64,000 nt of DNA from Onthophagus taurus (lineage: Eukaryota; Arthropoda; Insecta; Coleoptera; Scarabaeidae), in assembly GCF_036711975.1 (NCBI RefSeq), contig NC_091968.1:26769001-26833000 (forward strand). Reading direction: 5' to 3'. The number at the start of each line of letters is the position of its first letter. Position 1 is the first letter of the stretch. Below are positions 57,440-64,000 of the stretch, piece by piece. The notes under the pieces are model-generated. The model saw only the letters and a program-made list of their open reading frames with translations. It made no database searches and was not told the origin of the DNA. A program made the translations under genes and the position numbers.

Positions 57440-58153
57440 TGTATCTTCTTATTAAAACTTCACATAAAGAAATCAACAAGGAATCTCTTTCAAAGCGATT
57501 CCCTTCTTATAATAATAGTCAAAATAGAAAATCTTCATATAAAATAAAAAACTATTAACACATCAATGCTATGATCTCTTAATAATCTTCAATAATATTG
57601 CATCTGGTAACGATATTTTCTCATCACTTCCTACTTTGGCAACATTTCTTAAATTAAAATCGCAGTATAAAACTTCTTTAATTTCCCTATTTTTAAAACA
57701 TTTTTTCTTTTTATATTCGTTTCTTTTTAATCAACTGTTGTATTGATATGTTACAACCAACATGCATTTTTTAAACACTTAATTTTTCTACCTGCAGGTA
57801 CACGTTTTGCGAAACAAATTTAATTTCTATTGTTAGCTCTGCGTGAACGACAAGGAATGACAAAAAAGTATTTTAAATTCTTTTTCTTAATTTGAATACA
57901 AAAATATTGTCGGTTGTACACTTTGATTTTTATTTCCGTATCTTTTTAAAGGTAATTTTTCGTTAGAAAAATAGTCGGGGTTTCAGACTTATTTATTTTT
58001 TTTTGTAGTAAGATTTTAAATGAAACGAAAAGATGGAATGACACGTTGTTTTTTTTTTTAAGTGATTAGGACCTACACTTTCATTCGGTTAATTAATTAA
58101 TTAACCTTGATTTAAATTTTTTTTATTTTAATTTTAAGTTGTTTCGTTAGGGT

Positions 58154-61100
58154 CTACTCATACATTGATGCAGTTGGGGCAACTTCAAGTAACATTTGTA
58201 AGAAAACTGTTACTCCATCTAAATTAAAAAAAAAATAATTAGATTTTTCTTCTTTGGCAAAAAATTTAGGACTTACCCATAAATGGTACTCGCAACTTGT
58301 AATGCACGAATGGAAGGTAAAAAACCATTCCACCGAGAATAAAAAGGGCCGCATAAAGATATTCAATGGTTGGCTTATCAATTATTGGTCCAACAACCAA
58401 ATAGATCGAAACTAGTAACACCAGGATAGGAATGATGACTGGAACCTAACAGAAAATTGATTAAAAAGTAATTTCTTTTTTAAATTCATACTTTGTATGG
58501 TCTCGGATGATTTGGTTTTGTGAATCGCATTACAATTAACGCCAACATAGCACCACCATAAAAAATCCAAGCGGTAAAACTAAAAAAGTCAATCAACGAA
58601 TCTATCGTTCCATATAAAACCATCGCTCCTGCTATTAAAGACTAAAAATCATAAAAAGAAAATATCAATTTTATTTTCAACGATTTTATTTGAAATTATT
58701 ACATGAAAGATTAATCCTGGCGCGGGAGTATATCTTTTGATGTGAACATACGACAAGATATCGAGTAGGTGTCCTTCTCTGCTGGCAGCGAAACAAAGTC
58801 TCCCTGCTGCGAATAACGTCCCATTGGCCGCTCCAAACGTTGATATGGTGACAGAAAGGGGCATCAGCCAAGCCATAGCGCCTAACAAACGATTTCCAAA
58901 GGTAACGGCGACCGCTTCCGAAGTCATCATTTCCAGTGGTGACATTACTGTTAAGTACGATACATTAATGAGCGCATAACATATCGTTACTAATGGAATC
59001 CCGATTACTATGCTACGTGGCAGATTCCTGTAAACCAGAAACAGAAAATAGGGCATCATAACTGTATCGATTTTTTCAGACCGTATTCACTGTTGTATGA
59101 TGGTCGAGACCTAAAAAAAATTTTTTCAACAACAGAAAAATTGGGATGGAAAGTAAGGGTTTAAAGGGATAAATTAAAGAGATTGAGAATTATGAGATTT
59201 TATATGATCCTTTATCCAATCGTATTGACTTACTTGGAGGGATGTTTAATTTCTTCCGTGACATAATTGAGGTTATTCCATCCATCGTAAGCCCATAATC
59301 CAGTGTAAAACGCTGTGGCGATGTTCCCGATGGAATAAACCGTACCCTTGAAGGGATTTTTCAAATGTTGTACGTTACCTAAAAAATAAAACTCATTTTT
59401 TATATCAAAAATTAATGTTTAAGTGATGTGCAGTGTGTTAATTAATTATCGTACCCAAGTATGCAACCAATATCACAGTACGCGTATTGCAATACCAATA
59501 CTGTGATATTGGTTGCATACTTGCAATGATGACGTAATTAATTAACACAGTGTATTACGTTACATTTATAAAAAATTTTTTTAAATTTGTCATTAAAAAA
59601 CACTAGAGAAACATTACAAATTTTGATGATGACTCTTATTTTTTCTACTATGATTTTAATGGCTACCTTTCTTCTGCAATGCGAGTTGTAGCTTTACCCA
59701 ACATTGGTTTCAACAGAGTTTCGATATTTGTCAGAGGGAAAACTAAAAGAAGGAATTTTTGTGGGTCCTAACATACGTAAATTAATGTTTGATGAAAAAT
59801 TTTAGTACACAATGTCAGGTGTTGAAAGAGAAGCTTGGAATGCTTTCAAAAAGGTGATCACTAGATTTTTAGGGAATGAAAAAGACCCTAATTATATCAG
59901 CATTGTCGATGATCTTCTGAAAAGAATGGAAAAACTTGGTTGCATTCTTATTCTTCATATTCTTTTGATATCAAATTAAAGCTTGAAATCTCCTCTTTCA
60001 AATGATATAATTTAATGTATGAGTTGAGTATAAAAATTAACGAGAAAACCAACTTTAATGATTACCCACAAAAAGAGGTTAGATTTGACGACGTTTATAA
60101 ACTTGAAAAAATCATATCTAATTTGTTTATAACAACTAAGAATTGATTTTGATATCAAATTAAAGCTTGAAATTTCCTCTTTAAAATGCTATAATTTTAT
60201 GCATGAGTTGATTATAAGAATTTCCGAGAAAAACAACTTTAATGATTACCCACAAAAAGAGGTTAGATTTGACGTCTATAAACTTTAAAAAATCATACCT
60301 AATTTGTTTATAACAATTAAGAAATGATTTTAGTATCAAATTAAAGCTTGAAATCTCCTCTTTAAAATGATATAATTTAATGTATGAGTTGATTATAAAA
60401 ATTAACGAGAAAACCAACTTTAATGATTACCCACAAAAAGAGGTTAGATTTGACGACGTTTATAAACTTGAAAAAATTATATCTAATTTGTTTATAACAA
60501 CTAAGAATTGATTTTGATATCAAATTAAAGCTTGAAATTTCCTCTTTAAAATGATATAATTTTATGCATGAGTTGATTATAAAAATTTCCGAGAAAAACA
60601 ACTTTAATGATTACCCACAAAAAGAGGTTAGATTTGACGTCTATAAACTTTAAAAAATCATACCTAATTTGTTTATAACAATTAAGAAATGATTTTAGTA
60701 TCAAATTAAAACTTGAAATCTCCTCTTTAAAATGATATAATTTAATGTATGAGTTGATTATAAAAATTAACGAGAAAAACAACTTTAATGATTACCCACA
60801 AAAAGAGGTTTGATTTGACGTTTATAAATTTGAAAAAATCATATCTAATTTATTTATAATAACATAGAAATGATTTTAGTATCAAATTAAAGCTTGAAAT
60901 CTCCTCTTTAAAATGATATAATTTAATGTATGAGTTGATTAGAAAAATTTCCGAGAAAAACAACTTTAATGATTACCCACAAAAAGAGGTTAGATTTGAT
61001 GACGTTTATAAATTTGAAAAAATCATATCTAATTTGTTTATAATAACTAAGAATTGATTTTGATATCAAATTAAAGCTTGAAATCTCTTCTTTAAAATGA

Positions 61101-63549
61101 TATAATTTAATTTATGAGTTGATTAGAAAAATTTCCGACAAAAACAACTTTAATGATTACCCACAAAAAGAGGTTAGATTTGACGTTTATAAATTTGAAA
61201 AAATCATATCTAATTTATTTATAATAACTAATAATTGATTTTGATATTAAATTAAAGCTTGAAATTACCTCTTTAAAATGATATAATTTAATGTATGAGT
61301 TGATTAGAAAAATTAACAAGAAAAACAATTTTAATGATTTACCCACAAAAAGAGGTTAGATTTGACGTTTATAAATTTGAAAAAATCATATTTAATTTAT
61401 TTATAATAACAAAGAAATGATTTTGATATCAAATTAAAGCTTGAAATCTCTTCTTTAAAATGATATAATTTAATGTATGACTTGATTAGAAAAATTTCCG
61501 AAAAAAACAATTTTAATGATTACCCACAAAAAGAGGTTAGATTTGACGTTTATAAATAAAAAAAATCATACCTAATTTGTTTATAACAACTAAGAAATGA
61601 TTTTAGTGTCAAATTAAAGCTTGAAATTTCCTCTTTAAAATGATATAATTTAATGTATGAGTTGATTATAAAAATTTCCGAAAAAAACAATTTTAATGAT
61701 TACCCACAAAAAGAGGTTAGATTTGACGACGTTTATAAACTTGAAAGAATCATATCTAATTTATTTATTACAACTAAGAAATGATTTTGGTATCAAATTA
61801 AAGCTTGAAATCTCCTCTTTATGCCTGATGAGCATAAAACTTTCTACATTCTTATTTGGATTGTTTCCCTGAAAACTTGGGTAGTACCAGTGAAGAGCTG
61901 GCTCAATGTTTCCATCAGGATGTTAAGGTCATGGAGAGGAGATATCAGGGTAAATGGGACGTCAGACTACTGCTAGTCACTTCATCGATGAAAACCAGGT
62001 GTTACAAGTGGAAAATTATTTTTTTTTAGATTGATTGAAAAGGATCGATTAAAAACAACTTGTTGGCGTTCACAAAAGAGGCCACGTCATCATTAAAACG
62101 ATTTTTCAGTTAATAATTAACGAGTAACATACCTTCGAACATTTTATATGCTCCCCCGACAATCACAATAAGAACAGCGACCAATTTCGCTGCGGTAAAA
62201 ATGTTTTGGACGCTTGTAGCCAAGTTGACACTGTAGCAGTTGATGTATAAAATCACAACTAAAAAAGAATTGTTTAACAATAATCAAATAGGTAATAAAT
62301 TACTATATTTACCTATTGTTAACAAAGTAACCATCTTTACAACAATCTCGGGAGGTTCGCACTCGGTGACGAATGCCTCGACGGCATATTTACCAAAACT
62401 GAGACAGATTATCGCCATTTGTGAGGGTTTTAATACCAGAGTGCTCGCCCAAGAGAAAAGGAACGCGGGCGGAGCACCAAAAGCGTCCATAAAATACGCG
62501 TATTCAGCCCCCGATGATGTGTTCATGGTACCCAATTCAGCATATGATAGGGCACCTAAAAAAAGTAAACAAATTAATCAATAAAAGTTCAATATCTCAT
62601 AGACTAAACCGAATTTCATCATAATTACGATACCAAATTAACCCAATTTTCAAGTAAATTTGGATTAAATCCAAAATGCACATTTCCCACACGTAAATGT
62701 TATGATTTCAGTCAACATACGTTTATGTGTTTGTCGGTATTTTTTTGGCGAAATTTAACTTACATATATCTTGTTACGTTTAGATTAAAACGTTCTAAAG
62801 TACATACATACAATGATTTTAGAAACTATTTTCAATGTAAATTGAACGTGAATTTACATCAACTTGAATTATTACCACTTAGTTTTCAAACAACTTTATT
62901 TTATTATGATTTTTTTTAGAAAAATGAGTAAGATCGGATTTGGATTCGATCGAAAAGTTGTGCGTGCCTCGTATGACGTCAAAAAGCGAACCGAAACGCG
63001 TTACTAAAAATATGTGTGAATGGAGCGTTACTATTTTCGTTCTTTGCGCCACTTCGATTTTTGTTACGACCGAATGGTTTTTGGCGTTCAAAAATTATTT
63101 ACCTAGTAATGATAGACCTCCGCAGGCCATCCAAATTACAAAGCTCATCCCAATTGATCCAGTTCGCTCCAACAAACCAGACGGTGAAACGAAAATTCCA
63201 GATCCTAAAATTTTCTTTTTTATTTTCCCTTTTTTTTTGATGGTTTCAAATTTACCAATCATTGTGCCAACAATTAAAGCCACCCCACTGACGAGTCCCA
63301 CCCGTCTCTTGAGGTGAAGAGCGTCATTCTCAGTTGGGCCGGGTCCCTCCAACTGGTCCGGCCCTGTGCAGCCTGTACCCTCAAAGCAGCCTGTGCCCCC
63401 TTCCGAGTCGCCCCCTGAGCCCCCGATTGTTGACCCAACATTTGGACCCCCTGAACAGTCGCCCCCTCCATTGAGTATCCCTGGACTGTGCCCATTAGAC
63501 CTACCACGCCACTGTAAACCTTCTTTTGTGATGGACGCATTATTGTTTC
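58154..63549 (-). CDS. SLC7-family amino acid transporter light chain (LAT-type), first exon missing
   Basis: A twelve-helix APC-superfamily exchanger that normally pairs with an SLC3 heavy chain at the plasma membrane. Nine exons: 63549-63256, 63204-63103, 62555-62313, 62258-62133, 59378-59234, 59027-58703, 58641-58492, 58445-58277 and 58218-58154. All are in frame, giving 538 visible residues. The acceptor at 63549 has no in-frame ATG after it, so the start lies beyond the window. Features: Gly-rich cytosolic N-terminus, then [20 protein letters not shown] and GIFVSPSG (TM1 substrate loop), [18 protein letters not shown], and the Cys in VTECEPP (about visible residue 197), which is the heavy-chain disulfide position. 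Further on are [19 protein letters not shown] and [20 protein letters not shown]. The C-terminus is [10 protein letters not shown]. It resembles the insect minidiscs/sobremesa group; exact orthology is open. Confidence 0.95.
59428..59555. mobile_element. short MITE, copy 2
   Basis: CAGTGTGTTAATTAATTA and TAATTAATTAACACAGTG form terminal inverted repeats. The inside holds ATGCAACCAATATCACAGTA against its complement TACTGTGATATTGGTTGCAT. About 120 bp, in a transporter intron. Confidence 0.85.
59640..59968 (+). pseudogene. relic ORF of a dispersed family, left part
   Basis: Plus-strand pieces read [18 protein letters not shown], then [20 protein letters not shown], then [20 protein letters not shown] and LGC. 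The ORF resumes at about 61830-62020 after the ~182-bp satellite. I recognise it as part of a repeated ORF type of insect genomes, but I cannot assign a function. It lies in a transporter intron, opposite in strand to the gene. Confidence 0.5.
59969..61825. repeat. Satellite D, first array: ~182-bp units
   Basis: ATCAAATTAAAGCTTGAAAT recurs about every 181-184 bp (near 59970, 60153, 60337, 60519, 60702, 60885, 61068, 61251, 61431, 61612 and 61794), about ten units. Each has GATTACCCACAAAAAGAGGTT and GATTTGACG. It lies in the 2.75-kb transporter intron and splits the relic ORF. Open frames repeating every 182 bp are not genes. Confidence 0.94.
61830..62030 (+). pseudogene. relic ORF of a dispersed family, right part
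   Basis: Frames, with shifts, read GLFP(E)-KLG, then [20 protein letters not shown] then [11 protein letters not shown], matching the continuation expected after LGC at 59950 in this ORF type (FPENLG, FHQD, M-x-x-RYQGxW). Confidence 0.5.
62575..63095. other. transporter intron between exons 2 and 3 of the visible set
   Basis: No gene. AT-rich apart from 62940-63060, where a plus-strand frame appears by chance. Confidence 0.4.
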
Positions 63550-63574
63550 CTACAACAATAAATAGTTATTAAAG

Positions 63575-64000
63575 TTCAAAAAATCATATCTACTTTGTTT
63601 ATAATAACTAAGAATTGATTTTGATATCAAATTAAAGCTTGAAATCTCTTCTTTAAAATGATATAATTTAATGTATGAGTTGATTAGAAAAATTTCCGAG
63701 AAAAACAATTTTAATGATTACTCACAAAAAGAGGTTAGATTTGACGTTTATAAATTTGAAAAATCATATCTAATTTGTTTATAATAACTAAGAAATGATT
63801 TTGATATCAAATTAAAGCTGGAAACCTCCTCTTTAGAATAATATTATTTAAAGTATGAGTTGATTAGAAAAATTTCCGAGAAAAACAACTTTAATGATTA
63901 CTCACAAAAAGAGGTTAGATTTGACGTTTATAAATTTGAATAAATCATATCTAATTTATTTACAACAACTAAGAAATGATTTTGATATCAAATTAAAGCT
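63575..64000. repeat. Satellite D, second array (enters from the right edge)
   Basis: The same ~182-bp unit (ATCAAATTAAAGCTTGAAAT near 63628 and 63810, partial at 63992) begins about 25 bp upstream of the acceptor at 63549. It runs out of the window, so the missing first exon lies beyond it. Confidence 0.92.

Noticed and set aside
60181-60782. Three similar ~75-residue open frames in a row ([19 protein letters not shown] type)
   Set aside because: They repeat with the 182-bp satellite D and drift with it; they are satellite reading frames, not a gene family.
63274-63572. Frames on both strands over the Gly/Pro-rich block at 63.3-63.55 kb
   Set aside because: Only the minus-strand frame that joins [15 protein letters not shown] is consistent with the transporter; the other frames are shadows of a GC-rich low-complexity exon.

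Overview
This is nuclear DNA from an insect, most likely a beetle (the order is an inference). It is AT-rich and repeat-laden. The genes have short, well-formed GT-AG introns and their products look like arthropod proteins. Coding sequence is only a small fraction of the window. The rest is satellite arrays, nested DNA transposons, terminal-inverted-repeat (TIR) elements and decayed retrotransposons.

Five protein-coding genes can be assembled exon by exon, and all lie on the minus strand. From left to right they are: (1) ATPsynO, the mitochondrial ATP synthase OSCP subunit (6533-8018, three exons, 209 aa). (2) A TNFAIP8/TIPE-family gene of the sigmar type (9562-15951), with two alternative coding first exons and possibly a distal non-coding exon near 24.45 kb. 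(3) NRDE2, an RNA surveillance and splicing factor (24958-39211, four exons, 966 aa). (4) A CYP4-family cytochrome P450 (44928-49591, seven exons, 510 aa) with a TATA/initiator promoter. (5) An SLC7-type amino acid transporter light chain (58154-63549, nine exons visible; its first exon lies beyond the right edge). These are unrelated housekeeping and detoxification genes. Nothing suggests an operon.

Repeat layout: 1-4230 is a satellite with a 363-bp unit built from two diverged ~181-bp monomers. 4231-5901 is a copia-type relic whose primer-binding site matches the initiator-Met tRNA half-molecule type. A ~521-bp satellite occurs twice, in an intron of the TIPE gene (10.34-13.62 kb) and in an intron of CYP4 (46.62-48.89 kb), and both arrays end in the same inverted unit. 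20.43-22.92 kb is a ~428-bp hairpin-rich array. A related hairpin is built into the ~876-bp satellite between CYP4 and the transporter (50.57-57.4 kb), and single copies lie at several other sites. A ~182-bp satellite lies in a transporter intron (59.97-61.82 kb) and again at the right edge (63.58-64.0 kb). NRDE2 introns 2 and 3 and the NRDE2-CYP4 interval hold Tc1/mariner, hAT and non-LTR relics, several TIR elements, and an LTR-like insertion of 1175 bp with target-site duplication. A second LTR-like insertion of 296 bp interrupts the ~876-bp satellite.

The most interesting signal is the combinatorial reuse of repeat modules: one hairpin in several different satellites, and one satellite with the same end in two genes. 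This suggests that satellites here spread as, or inside, mobile units. No new enzymatic system is apparent.
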